Shown piece after piece: positions 1 to 7,570 of a stretch of 64,000 nucleotides of DNA (positions within the stretch are counted from its first letter, which is position 1; every line of letters begins with the position of its first letter). Under the pieces are notes generated by a model. That model had not been told where the DNA came from, made no database searches, and saw nothing but the letters and a program-made list of their open reading frames with translations. Location: assembly GCA_947625735.1 (NCBI GenBank), contig CANQPL010000009.1, forward strand, positions 1 to 64,000, written 5' to 3'. Source of the stretch: an uncultured Clostridia bacterium (lineage in GTDB: Bacteria > Bacillota > Clostridia > Oscillospirales > Ruminococcaceae). The position numbers and the translations under genes were made by a program.

Positions 1-67
1 TTTCAGCCACTTTCAGATGGCTTGGTTTTGTGCGCCCTTCTTATTCTTTTAGTTGTCTGATGTTTTT

Positions 68-418
68 TCAAACTTCACTTCCCGTTATTTCTTTGTGATC
101 TATACCGCCATACGCCTCCGAGCTTGCATTCAGCCAATCCATCATACAATCGGAAACGCAGTCCTGCTCATTTCTGCACACATCGCAGAAACCGCTCCAG
201 ATATACTCGTTGTCAATGTCCTGAAAATGGTACAAAAACTCTGCTAACTCCCTGTCTCCCATTTTCCTTATGCGTTCCTTGTTGGTGATCGGTTCCGGCT
301 GCTTTTTGTCAGTGCTTTTTTGCTCTTCCACAATTGTATTTCCGCCGCAGTACAGAGATATTGCATCCGTACCCCAACCCCCGCAGGCAAACTCATTGCA
401 TTCACTGCATCTTTTCAT
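68..418 (-). CDS. Cys-rich hypothetical phage protein
   Basis: A 116-residue protein with two cysteine groups: CSEC plus two more cysteines in the first 25 residues, and a C-x2-C with three further cysteines around residues 78-92. This suggests a small zinc-binding protein. The middle segment (KERIRKMGDRELAEFLYHF) resembles short Cys-containing proteins common in Firmicutes prophages, whose function is not known. The ATG has a GAGGTG site six bases upstream. It lies just downstream of the terminator that closes the orphan toxin cassette, so it is probably not part of that cassette. Confidence 0.6.
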   Translation of the reverse strand: MKRCSECNEFACGGWGTDAISLYCGGNTIVEEQKSTDKKQPEPITNKERIRKMGDRELAEFLYHFQDIDNEYIWSGFCDVCRNEQDCVSDCMMDWLNASSEAYGGIDHKEITGSEV

Positions 419-436
419 TTCTTCACCTCATTTTGG

Positions 437-466
437 AATAAAAAAAGCACCCGTTTTCGAGTGCTT
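437..466 (-). terminator. Terminator closing the orphan toxin cassette
   Basis: On the minus strand AAGCACTCG and CGGGTGCTT pair around an AAAA loop (445-466) and are followed by a T run. The structure and sequence closely match the terminator at 1286-1314, as if both toxin cassettes carry the same 3' end. Confidence 0.8.
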
Positions 467-507
467 GAAAGTTATTTGATTGTTTGCTCGTCTCAATTTG
501 AGACAAA

Positions 508-732
508 TTAATTATTTTTATAAATAAAGCAATTTGGATATTCGTTTTTGTAGCAATTAGATCTGATTAAAATACCGCATTCTTTGCAGCGAACGTCCAT
601 TGAATGGGTTTTCGGGAAATAATTGTAGATAATCGGTCCCTTACAATCTGGGCAATATACCTGAGAAATTTCTTCGGGAGAACCGTCAAAAAGAATATCT
701 TCAACATCTTCCCATGAATCAATATTCATCAT
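508..732 (-). CDS. Putative immunity protein of orphan toxin cassette
   Basis: A 74-residue protein with a zinc-ribbon-like CPDC...CKEC arrangement around residues 27-55. It overlaps the end of the orphan toxin tip (719-1234) by 14 nt, which suggests coupled translation. GTG at 735 is an alternative start; ATG at 732 sits behind a GAGGTTGGTGG-like site. Position directly behind a toxin tip and in front of a terminator is what polymorphic toxin systems show for immunity genes. I do not recognise the family, so the role rests on context. Confidence 0.5.
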   Translation of the reverse strand: MMNIDSWEDVEDILFDGSPEEISQVYCPDCKGPIIYNYFPKTHSMDVRCKECGILIRSNCYKNEYPNCFIYKNN

Positions 733-1234
733 CACACCACCAACCTCTCATTCTGAAATATCGTTTAATAATGCTATCAATATACGTATGTCTTTCAACG
801 TCAGAACATTCGTAATATAATTTTCTGTATTTGGCGGAATATCGTGAACGTATTGCAATGCGCGCTTCAAGTTCCTCATGAATAATTGTATCCTCTAAAA
901 ATTCTGCTGAGCTTTTATCCTGCTTGCCTATTTCAATTTTTTCAATACGTTTAACCTTGCCCGTGTTTTTATCCTCGACAATAGTGGTCATGCCATTTCT
1001 TCTGATACGAGGATTATAAACGGGTTTACAAGTAAATTTAATATTTGACATATCGTCTTGAATCAATTGGTCGATACGCTGCTGTGAAGCAGGATAACGA
1101 TAACTATTGCTTGCCTTTGCTTTTATTATATCACGTTCATTTGATTTGTCAAGAGTATTTGTATTTTTCTGTTGTGAATTTTTCCTCTGCGCCCAGACAG
1201 TCTTCCCGCTCACACTCCGATCAAACCCATACAC
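719..1234 (-). CDS. Orphan (startless) MuF-type toxin C-terminal tip
   Basis: The frame begins with the same residues (YGFDRSVSGKTVWAQRKNS) that precede the toxin domain of the minor capsid protein at 1663-3408, then diverges into an unrelated domain of about 150 residues. That domain contains the motif HEELEAR near residue 118; no fold is recognised. The only candidate start is a GTG at 1234 without a ribosome site, and a stop lies in frame about 50 bases further upstream. It is best read as a silent cassette that becomes expressed only if recombined into the full-length gene through the 94-bp repeat. A putative immunity gene follows with a 14-nt overlap. Alternatively it is a decaying remnant. 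Confidence 0.6.
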   Translation of the reverse strand: MYGFDRSVSGKTVWAQRKNSQQKNTNTLDKSNERDIIKAKASNSYRYPASQQRIDQLIQDDMSNIKFTCKPVYNPRIRRNGMTTIVEDKNTGKVKRIEKIEIGKQDKSSAEFLEDTIIHEELEARIAIRSRYSAKYRKLYYECSDVERHTYIDSIIKRYFRMRGWWCDDEY

Positions 1235-1271
1235 CTGCGTCCTGTCATTATGCTCCGCAAGACCTGTTTTT
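1178..1271. repeat. 94-bp direct repeat, copy A (toxin linker)
   Basis: This stretch is identical over 94 bases to 2188-2281, at an offset of 1,010 bp. Translated on the minus strand it encodes the linker between the minor capsid part and the toxin tip. Recombination between copies would delete the resident tip, its immunity gene and terminator, and attach the orphan tip instead. Confidence 0.95.
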
Positions 1272-1285
1272 CTCTTTACTCATGC

Positions 1286-1314
1286 AACAAAAAAGCACCC
1301 TTTTCAGAGTGCTT
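1286..1314 (-). terminator. Terminator after resident toxin-immunity pair
   Basis: On the minus strand AAGCACTC pairs with GGGTGCTT (one G-T pair, 1293-1314) and a run of six T residues follows. It ends the minor capsid-toxin-immunity transcript and lies about 15-20 bp before copy A of the linker repeat. It closely resembles the terminator at 437-466. Confidence 0.75.
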
Positions 1315-1338
1315 GAATGTTATTCATTTTTTTGACTT

Positions 1339-1653
1339 TCAAACTTCTTTTAAATTTTGCTGTTTCAAAACATGTTCAATAAAATCATCATTCAGCTTGA
1401 TGTTATATTTATCAAAATGATAAATCACGCTTTCAAACCAAAAATACTTTCCGTCGGTGTGACCATTGTTTGCGCCAAAAACTTTTCCACCTGTTAATTT
1501 GTCATAAACAGGTTCACTTGTAAATGCGCAGGGTTCATACTTACGCATATATTCTAATATGATTCTTTTTTCAGAAATTTCTTTTTCTGATGTGATTTTT
1601 TTGAAATCTTCTATTGTCATTTCTTTTACACTTTTATCAAAAGCAAACAGCAT
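1339..1653 (-). CDS. Putative immunity protein for the resident capsid-linked toxin
   Basis: A 104-residue, charged, probably cytosolic protein with no family I can name. It starts nine bases after the stop of the capsid-toxin gene, behind a clear GAGGTG site, and is followed by a terminator, the standard place for an immunity gene. The segment FTSEPVYDKLTGGKVFG loosely resembles FTCKPVYNPRIRRNG of the orphan tip, which may reflect shared ancestry or chance. The immunity role is inferred from position only. Confidence 0.55.
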   Translation of the reverse strand: MLFAFDKSVKEMTIEDFKKITSEKEISEKRIILEYMRKYEPCAFTSEPVYDKLTGGKVFGANNGHTDGKYFWFESVIYHFDKYNIKLNDDFIEHVLKQQNLKEV

Positions 1654-1662
1654 ATAATCACC

Positions 1663-3408
1663 TCAATTTTTACGAGACCAAAAATGTTTTAATTCAGACG
1701 AAAAATTGTCTAAAAGATTATCACCAACAAAAAAAGTACCATCAGAATTTACAAATAGTGTTTTGTTAGGTGCTTCAACCTCCACGCCTAACTCATTTGC
1801 CAACAACTGCGCAAAGCAGTTACCTGTTTCAGAGGTGTCTCCCGTTGAGCATGATAACAGCCTTACTTTCGTTCCGGCTGTGTAATCCTCTCTGTTTCTC
1901 AATATGTTCGCAAGTGTATAAGCATCAATAGGCTCACCAAAAAACTCTGCATAAGTAGGAGCGCCGTGAAGTGCAACATCATAATAGCCCTCTTTTGGCG
2001 GAACATTGCGGACATAGCTTGCAAATTTGTTTTCGTCAGTATCTTCGGCAAAAATCGGACGCTCCTGAGCCTTTGCTTTTTCAATTATTGCTTTGCGTTC
2101 GGCACGAGTTTTCTTTATTTCGTATGGTTTAATATTATCACTTTTTGATGATTTTGTCAACCCATTTCCCGAAATATTTCCCCCGCTATTTTTCCTCTGC
2201 GCCCAGACAGTCTTCCCGCTCACACTCCGATCAAACCCATACACCTGCGTCCTGTCATTATGCTCCGCAAGACCTGTTTTTTTGCAATACTCCCGATACT
2301 TCGCCCGCTGATTTTTGAGCCGCAGTGAAGCCTTTGCAAATTCCTCTTTGTCTCCCGTCTCATTAAGCATCATGCACTCACGTTTTGCCGCCCTGATGTT
2401 CCGTTCCAGCCGTCTTTGTGTCTGGAATTGCTTGTAGCGTTCAGCATTTTCCTCCTCGGGATAAGGAAAATAGGACTGAAAGCTTGCACCGGGGAAAAAC
2501 GGGTACTGTACATGACCGCAATTTACCCCGAAAAGCCCCGCAGGCTCTCCGTAACTCGTCTCCGAAAGCGGAGTGTACTCGATCTTTCCGCCGCTGCCGT
2601 CGGCAGTAACGCCTCTCGTCCCGTTCCGTGAAAAAATACGCCCCTGAAAAGGCGCACACAGCGGACGAGCGCCCATGTGTGAATCTACTTGTATCAGGAA
2701 TATGCCGTACTGATCGCAGCGTGTATTCTGTGCCGCTCTGGCGGTGTTTGCAAGCGTTGACCGCATATCCATCATCACATAGCTTTCCGGAGACCATTCA
2801 TGCCCCCGCTTGTCCACAAACGCAGGAATGCCCTGCTGCGCCAACCGGTGAATGGTTTTCCGAGTGGCTTCCTGCAAGCTCCGCTGACCCATGACCACCG
2901 AAGCAGCGCCGCTGTTCATCACATTCAGCGCCTGCTGCCTGTTCGCCTCATCGTAAACCTCGCCCACCGCCCGCACAAAGCTTGAACCCGCCTTGTACCG
3001 CATAACAGTGTTTACCATGTTCAGATCGTTTTTTGCCTGATCCTGAAAAGCTTTCGCGGCATTCATGGCAGAATCCTCGGCAGGAACGTCCGAGGTAAAA
3101 TTATGTATCCCTTTTGCAGCAAGATCCCGTACAGCATCATCAAGGTACTGAGTTTCTGTAAGAGCAGCGCTTTCAATGGCAGACTGCATTTCTGAGGTGT
3201 TAAAACCCGTATAGGAGCGGATAACCGAAGTCACATGCTTGTCAAGTCTGCCCGCCCGTGCAAGCTGCCGCATACGCCATTTTGACGTGTCGGAAATATC
3301 CCCGTCCCGCACAAGCTGAGCAGCGATCTCCTTTAGTATTTCGTCCTCCATGTCCATATAAGAGCGTACCACGCCTGCTGAAAGCGAATCAAACTGTGAA
3401 CGGGTCAA
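1663..3408 (-). CDS. Phage minor capsid protein with C-terminal polymorphic toxin-like domain
   Basis: Residues 1 to about 330 match the phage minor capsid protein 2 family (MuF-like head morphogenesis): an N-terminal helical region, then a conserved block with DSHMGARPLCAPFQGRIFS and FGVNCGHVQYPFFPG. A helical stretch leads to the linker YGFDRSVSGKTVWAQRKNS near residues 388-407. The last 170 residues form a separate domain with His in ALHGAP (about 481) and Cys in LLSCSTG (about 520), a pattern reminiscent of clan CD cysteine peptidases (CHAT, C80); this fold call is inference. The start is a TTG at 3408 with GGAGGTG upstream; an in-frame GTG at 3426 lacks one. It lies downstream of portal, with a toxin-antitoxin island between. 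It probably builds the portal-proximal head and may carry a toxin cargo. Confidence 0.8.
   Translation of the reverse strand: MTRSQFDSLSAGVVRSYMDMEDEILKEIAAQLVRDGDISDTSKWRMRQLARAGRLDKHVTSVIRSYTGFNTSEMQSAIESAALTETQYLDDAVRDLAAKGIHNFTSDVPAEDSAMNAAKAFQDQAKNDLNMVNTVMRYKAGSSFVRAVGEVYDEANRQQALNVMNSGAASVVMGQRSLQEATRKTIHRLAQQGIPAFVDKRGHEWSPESYVMMDMRSTLANTARAAQNTRCDQYGIFLIQVDSHMGARPLCAPFQGRIFSRNGTRGVTADGSGGKIEYTPLSETSYGEPAGLFGVNCGHVQYPFFPGASFQSYFPYPEEENAERYKQFQTQRRLERNIRAAKRECMMLNETGDKEEFAKASLRLKNQRAKYREYCKKTGLAEHNDRTQVYGFDRSVSGKTVWAQRKNSGGNISGNGLTKSSKSDNIKPYEIKKTRAERKAIIEKAKAQERPIFAEDTDENKFASYVRNVPPKEGYYDVALHGAPTYAEFFGEPIDAYTLANILRNREDYTAGTKVRLLSCSTGDTSETGNCFAQLLANELGVEVEAPNKTLFVNSDGTFFVGDNLLDNFSSELKHFWSRKN
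2188..2281. repeat. 94-bp direct repeat, copy B (inside minor capsid gene)
   Basis: It is identical to 1178-1271 and lies at the junction between the structural part and the toxin-like tip of the minor capsid protein. Sequence on both sides differs completely between the two copies, so the conserved block has sharp edges. Confidence 0.95.
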
Positions 3409-3426
3409 ATTATTCACCTCCGACAC

Positions 3427-3455
3427 TTGACACGTAATAAATTACGTGGTATAAT
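3427..3455 (+). promoter_or_regulatory. hicAB promoter with palindromic operator in the spacer
   Basis: TTGACA (3427-3432) and TATAAT (3450-3455) are 17 bp apart, a consensus promoter. The perfect dyad CACGTAAT-AA-ATTACGTG (3431-3448) overlaps the -35 and fills the spacer, which suits autorepression by the HicB antitoxin downstream. The operator role is inferred from position. Confidence 0.8.
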
Positions 3456-3476
3456 AAAAATAAAGGGGGACAGATT

Positions 3477-3689
3477 ATGAAAAGCTACTCCTCAAGGGAG
3501 GTCATACAAATGCTCACGGCAGATGGTTGGTATGAGGTTAATTGTGAAGGGGATCATCATCAGTATAAGCACCCTGTCAAGAAAGGCAGAGTAACAGTCA
3601 CACACCCCCGCAAGGATATACCGATCAGAACTTTTAAAAGCATTATGGCGCAGGCGGGGATCGACCCTGACAGCACAAACAGGAGGTGA
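3477..3689 (+). CDS. hicA: HicA-type mRNA interferase toxin
   Basis: A 70-residue protein with the HicA layout: SSREVIQMLTADGWYEVNCEGDHHQYKHP, where the His-rich GDHHQYKHP segment holds the catalytic histidine of the family, followed by a VTVTHPRKDIP strand and a C-terminal helix ending in AGID. HicA proteins cleave mRNA when released from HicB. It is the first gene of a plus-strand island within a minus-strand late operon, driven by the promoter at 3427. hicB follows six bases later. It probably works as an addiction or phage-defence module of the prophage. Confidence 0.9.
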   Translation: MKSYSSREVIQMLTADGWYEVNCEGDHHQYKHPVKKGRVTVTHPRKDIPIRTFKSIMAQAGIDPDSTNRR

Positions 3690-3694
3690 TCAGT

Positions 3695-4090
3695 ATGAAA
3701 GATACGTATATTTTTCCGGCAGTTTTTGACTTTGCCGATGACGGCATATCTATAGAATTTCCCGATCTTCCAGGGTGTCTTCCTTGTGCAGGCAGCGAGG
3801 AGGAAGCGATCGTGAACGCAAAAGAAGCTTTAATGCTGCATCTTTACGGAATGGAACAGGACGGAGAAAGCATTCCCGAACCGTCAAAGCTGAAAAGCAT
3901 TACGACCGAAAAAAATCAAGCGATAGTTCTTGTAGACGTTTTTATGCCGCCGTTCCGTGAAAAGCAGCGGACAAAGTATGTTAAAAAGACATTGTCCATT
4001 CCCTCATGGCTCAATGCAGAAGCAGAACATTCGGGCATAAATTTTTCAGCAGTTTTGCAAGAGGCATTGAAAGCACAATTGCATCTTTAG
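3695..4090 (+). CDS. hicB: HicB-type antitoxin
   Basis: A 131-residue protein with an N-terminal HicB RNase H-like fold (FPAVFDFADDGISIEFPDLPGC) and a C-terminal ribbon-helix-helix segment (KKTLSIPSWLNAEAEHSGINFSAVLQEAL). It should bind HicA and repress the operon. ATG 3695 is chosen because AGGAGGTG lies six bases upstream; the in-frame codon at 3686 has no such site. The ribbon-helix-helix domain fits the palindrome in the promoter spacer. Confidence 0.9.
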   Translation: MKDTYIFPAVFDFADDGISIEFPDLPGCLPCAGSEEEAIVNAKEALMLHLYGMEQDGESIPEPSKLKSITTEKNQAIVLVDVFMPPFREKQRTKYVKKTLSIPSWLNAEAEHSGINFSAVLQEALKAQLHL

Positions 4091-4136
4091 AGCAGTAAAT
4101 ACGGGAGATGAACCATTTAAACGAGGAAGTGATCGT

Positions 4137-4409
4137 ATGTCACAAACCACTGTAAGTTTCCGCATTGACGAAAATCTCAAAAACGATCTTGAAAACGTCT
4201 GCGGAGAATTGGGAATGAGCATGACCACGGCATTTACGGTATTTGCAAAAAAGGTTTGCCGTGAAAAGCGGATACCCTTTGAAATATCTGTTGATCCGTT
4301 CTATTCACTGTCAAATATGAACGCATTGGAAGAAAGTATAAAGCAATACGAGCAGGGGAAAGTTGTTGTCAAAAATATTTCGGAATTAGAGGCACCGGAA
4401 AATGAGTAA
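4137..4409 (+). CDS. RelB/DinJ-family antitoxin, no toxin partner visible
   Basis: A 90-residue protein whose first 45 residues are a RelB/DinJ ribbon-helix-helix domain (VSFRIDENLKNDLENVCGELGMSMTTAFTVFAKKV). The rest is polar and would normally wrap a RelE/YafQ-type toxin. No toxin gene follows: a hairpin at 4410 and the convergent portal gene come next. It lies 46 bp behind hicB and may be cotranscribed with it. Either the toxin was lost, or the protein counters a toxin encoded elsewhere. Confidence 0.8.
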   Translation: MSQTTVSFRIDENLKNDLENVCGELGMSMTTAFTVFAKKVCREKRIPFEISVDPFYSLSNMNALEESIKQYEQGKVVVKNISELEAPENE

Positions 4410-4431
4410 GGGCGGCGAAAAGCCGTCCTTT
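4410..4431 (+). terminator. Probable terminator of the hicAB-relB island
   Basis: GGGCGGC (4410-4416) and GCCGTCC (4422-4428) pair with one G-T around a GAAAA loop, followed by only three T residues. It sits between the converging relB-like and portal genes. Confidence 0.5.
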
Positions 4432-5827
4432 ACATTTCTGCGGGGAACGCCTGTGTTTCCTCGCTTATCCGCTCCAATTCTTTCCGTGCGGTGTTCTCGT
4501 CGCATTTTAGCACGTTCATAATAGCGGTGAGCTTTGATTCAAGACCTGCCGAAACCAGTTTTACATTGTTGTCGATAAGGGTGTTGTCATCAATGATAAC
4601 GCTGTCCTTGAAGGCAACCGAAACTTCGGGAACGCCTCTCGGCACTTCTCCTGTCTCCATAGCAAGCAGCAGAGCGGTCTCGCATATAGACTGTATAAAC
4701 TCGGCAAGGAGATTTTTATTGCTGCGGATAGTGACAGCGGTCTTGCTTTCCTGCGAAATTACTTCCGTGGCTGTTTTCATGCCCTGTATCCCGTCAAAGG
4801 ACAAGGAACCCGCCGAAAGCCCTGTCTGAAAACAGAGAATGTTAAGCAGAGCATTTATGCCGTCAACGTGTTCGGTAATACGCAGCGCCACAGTGTTGTC
4901 GGTGATCCGCAGATCCCTGTCCTCATCGCAGCGCAGAGCCTGATAGACCTCATCGTCCGAATCAAAATACCGCTCACTGTTTCCCGTTTCGGGGTTAATG
5001 ACCGTGCGTATACATGAGCTTGGAACGATTATCCTTTTTCTGCCTAAGATAAATTCACGGGCAAAGCTGTCAAACGCCACATCAAGGGCTTTAAGAGTGT
5101 CCGTGCAGCCCGAGAAAACAGAAACGCCGAGTGGCAGTTCCGTCTGTTGATTGTTGGAAATATCGGGCTTGAAGTAACAAAACAGCGGCACGGTCAGAGG
5201 ATATTCCGCATGATCGGCAGCATCACCGTAAAGTTCCGACAGCGGAACACGGATGCCCGTCTCATCAGGACTTGAAGATCTGTACAAACGGCTTTCCGTC
5301 CGCGCATTGCCGCCCGAAAAGAAATGCCGCTCAAAAAAGGAGTAATAATACCCGCTGCGTGCCGAAACGGTGCTGAAGATCCCCTCGGTAATATTCTTGT
5401 TGTCCCATGAAACGGGGTAGAAGGATCGCCCCTCTGCGAATCCGATGCGTACAATTCCGTTTTCGATAAATTCCCGCACCGCACAGCCGCCCTGAGCAAA
5501 GGCGAGTGAGATAAGAGCGGGCATATTTTTCCAGAAACCCTCACGGTCAAGCAGAGCGTAAATGTATTTGTCATAGATCTCGCCGCCGCAGGAGATGTCA
5601 GCCTGTTCGGCAAAAATTTTACGTGCAAACTCATCGCACAGCAGCTTTGCCGTACCCAACCTGTTAAGCAGCCGTTTCCCGCCCTTTCCCAGACCCGCCC
5701 GTTTTACGGTAAGCCAGGGCGGTTCGTTTTCAAATATCCTTGCCCAGCCGTCAATTTTAGCATAAAAACCGTTATCGTCAGGAAGAACGACATCGGGAAA
5801 CGCTTCACGGAGTTTTTGAACATTCAA
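4430..5827 (-). CDS. Phage portal protein
   Basis: A 465-residue protein that resembles SPP1-gp6-type portals of Firmicutes siphoviruses, with aromatic-rich clip and stem segments and a C-terminal helical region. The portal is the dodecameric ring at the capsid vertex through which DNA is packaged. It stands in the usual place between terminase (5905-7179) and the minor capsid gene. The first codon is TTG at 5827, with GAGGTG nine bases upstream. Family assignment rests on length, order and general sequence character rather than on a strict motif. Confidence 0.8.
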   Translation of the reverse strand: MNVQKLREAFPDVVLPDDNGFYAKIDGWARIFENEPPWLTVKRAGLGKGGKRLLNRLGTAKLLCDEFARKIFAEQADISCGGEIYDKYIYALLDREGFWKNMPALISLAFAQGGCAVREFIENGIVRIGFAEGRSFYPVSWDNKNITEGIFSTVSARSGYYYSFFERHFFSGGNARTESRLYRSSSPDETGIRVPLSELYGDAADHAEYPLTVPLFCYFKPDISNNQQTELPLGVSVFSGCTDTLKALDVAFDSFAREFILGRKRIIVPSSCIRTVINPETGNSERYFDSDDEVYQALRCDEDRDLRITDNTVALRITEHVDGINALLNILCFQTGLSAGSLSFDGIQGMKTATEVISQESKTAVTIRSNKNLLAEFIQSICETALLLAMETGEVPRGVPEVSVAFKDSVIIDDNTLIDNNVKLVSAGLESKLTAIMNVLKCDENTARKELERISEETQAFPAEM

Positions 5828-5904
5828 AGTCTGTCACCTCACAGAATCTATGAAAATGCCCTGTACGGCGTTCGAATTCCGACAGGGTAGTTTTATCTCT
5901 TTTA

Positions 5905-7179
5905 CTATTGAATAGTCATACCGAGCCGCACAGGCGGCTTTACGGGCGTTCTGCTTATCTCGATCATATCCCGCATATATATTTCGGTAGAATATTCCTG
6001 TGCATCGAGGCTGTCGATGTTTGTTGTACCATTGTCGAGACGGACGTCCTTTACGGGATCATCGTCCCATTGTGCAGAACAGAAAGCGTCAATAGTTGCC
6101 TTGCAGGAGCCGAGTATCCTGTATCTGTCCGCCCCCTGCATTATGCAGTAGAAACGTATCCTGTCATTGATCGGATTTTTTCGTGCATTATGGATCTCCA
6201 CACGCCAGCCCCGCCTGACATTTTCCGCCCGCATACCGCCGATAAGCGTCTGCTCTGCGCTGTCACAGTAAACGTCAACAAGAGGAACGCCGCCCAGAAC
6301 AGACCTGCATTCCGATAAAAAGTCCCCGAAAGCATTGTAGAGCTTTTCGGGGGTAAGTGCATCGGTTATGTGCCTGTCGCACACGGTAATGATCTGCCGC
6401 AGACCTCGTGTAAAAGCGGTGCAGTTGAAAGCGTGAGCGGAAGAGCCGCCGCCGAAATCCACTCCCACAGTGGCAAAAGCCGTGTCAAGACCGTTCAGTG
6501 AATCTATGACAAAACGTGCGGGATCATCGGCAAAGTCACGGTAAATAAGTCCTTCCGCATTGACCCATTCTCCCAGAATGTAGCGGTTGTAATAGACTGT
6601 ACCCGCATATTCCTTTTTGAGATTTTCCACAAATTCGGGAGGATTGAAAGGGTTATCGTCAAGGGTGTATTTCTGCTCATAGATATCGGCATCGCTGTCG
6701 AGGAATTTTCTGAACCAATGCTGCCGCCCCTCGGGATTGCAGGTGCCGTCGAATATGGAATAGGGCTTATCCATACGGGATTTGAGCATAATAAAAACCT
6801 CTTCGTTCCATGTGACCACCTCATCACCGTAGCAGTACTTGACCGATGAACCCCTGAGCCTGTCGACCTGTGTCACCTTGTCCGCCCCCAGACAATAACA
6901 CTTTTCCCCGAATAACACAGCAGTGTTGTCGGAGCGAATGTCGGACACAAGATCGCCGCCCCAGATACAGCGAAGCGGCTCAATAAGATTTCTTTGCAGC
7001 GTGCCTTTCGTGTTTCCGAGGATAAAAACCAACCCGTCAAGCCCGACGCATTGCCGTATTCTCATGGGAATGAGGTAATAATCCATATAGGTCTTGCCGG
7101 AGCGTGTCGCTCCGGATTTAACATTCCACCGATGAGAGGCATTCTTAAAATATTCCTTTTGCATAGGTGAAAAAGGCAT
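5905..7179 (-). CDS. Terminase large subunit (PBSX-like)
   Basis: This 424-residue protein has the Walker A motif SGATRSGKTY near residue 25, a Walker B-like stretch YCYGDEVVTW, and a C-terminal nuclease domain starting with VGVDFGGG and including VDVYCDSAEQ. It is the packaging motor and DNA-cutting enzyme. Its start overlaps the stop of the putative small subunit by one base, and GGGAGG precedes the ATG. All expected ATPase and nuclease acidic residues that I can recognise are present. Confidence 0.92.
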   Translation of the reverse strand: MPFSPMQKEYFKNASHRWNVKSGATRSGKTYMDYYLIPMRIRQCVGLDGLVFILGNTKGTLQRNLIEPLRCIWGGDLVSDIRSDNTAVLFGEKCYCLGADKVTQVDRLRGSSVKYCYGDEVVTWNEEVFIMLKSRMDKPYSIFDGTCNPEGRQHWFRKFLDSDADIYEQKYTLDDNPFNPPEFVENLKKEYAGTVYYNRYILGEWVNAEGLIYRDFADDPARFVIDSLNGLDTAFATVGVDFGGGSSAHAFNCTAFTRGLRQIITVCDRHITDALTPEKLYNAFGDFLSECRSVLGGVPLVDVYCDSAEQTLIGGMRAENVRRGWRVEIHNARKNPINDRIRFYCIMQGADRYRILGSCKATIDAFCSAQWDDDPVKDVRLDNGTTNIDSLDAQEYSTEIYMRDMIEISRTPVKPPVRLGMTIQ

Positions 7180-7529
7180 TACAATTCCTCCCGTATCTTA
7201 TCAAGCACATCATCGAGCTTTGCAAGAGCATTGCCGCCGCTTTTTGCAGCCGCCTCCCTGAGCTTCATTTCCCGTTTTTTCAGTGCAAGCTCCATCTGTC
7301 TGGGAGATTCGCCCGACAGCTCAAGCAGCAGATCTATCGCTTTCAGATCTCCGTCAAGTGACATCTCGATAAGCTTTGAAATGATCGCATCAAAGAGCAG
7401 GGGATTATCTTTGAGCCGTTTTTTTACAGCACTCCTGAACCCTCTGGAAACTCCCGAGGCTTTGCCGCCTTTCGACTGTTCCTCGACTGTCAGCTTGTGG
7501 GCGCCGGGTATCAGATTTTTTTCATTCAT
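7179..7529 (-). CDS. Putative terminase small subunit
   Basis: A 116-residue, helical, Lys-rich protein that begins with NEKNLIPGAHKLTVEEQSKGGKASG. This N-terminal pattern is typical of small phage proteins encoded directly before the terminase large subunit. The function is inferred from this position: recognising the packaging site. ATG 7529 lies behind a GAGGGTGG site. No clear helix-turn-helix was recognised, so the small-subunit role is not certain. Confidence 0.6.
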   Translation of the reverse strand: MNEKNLIPGAHKLTVEEQSKGGKASGVSRGFRSAVKKRLKDNPLLFDAIISKLIEMSLDGDLKAIDLLLELSGESPRQMELALKKREMKLREAAAKSGGNALAKLDDVLDKIREEL

Positions 7530-7570
7530 TGTCACCACCCTCTAAAGAATTTTTTTCTATTTTAATTCTA

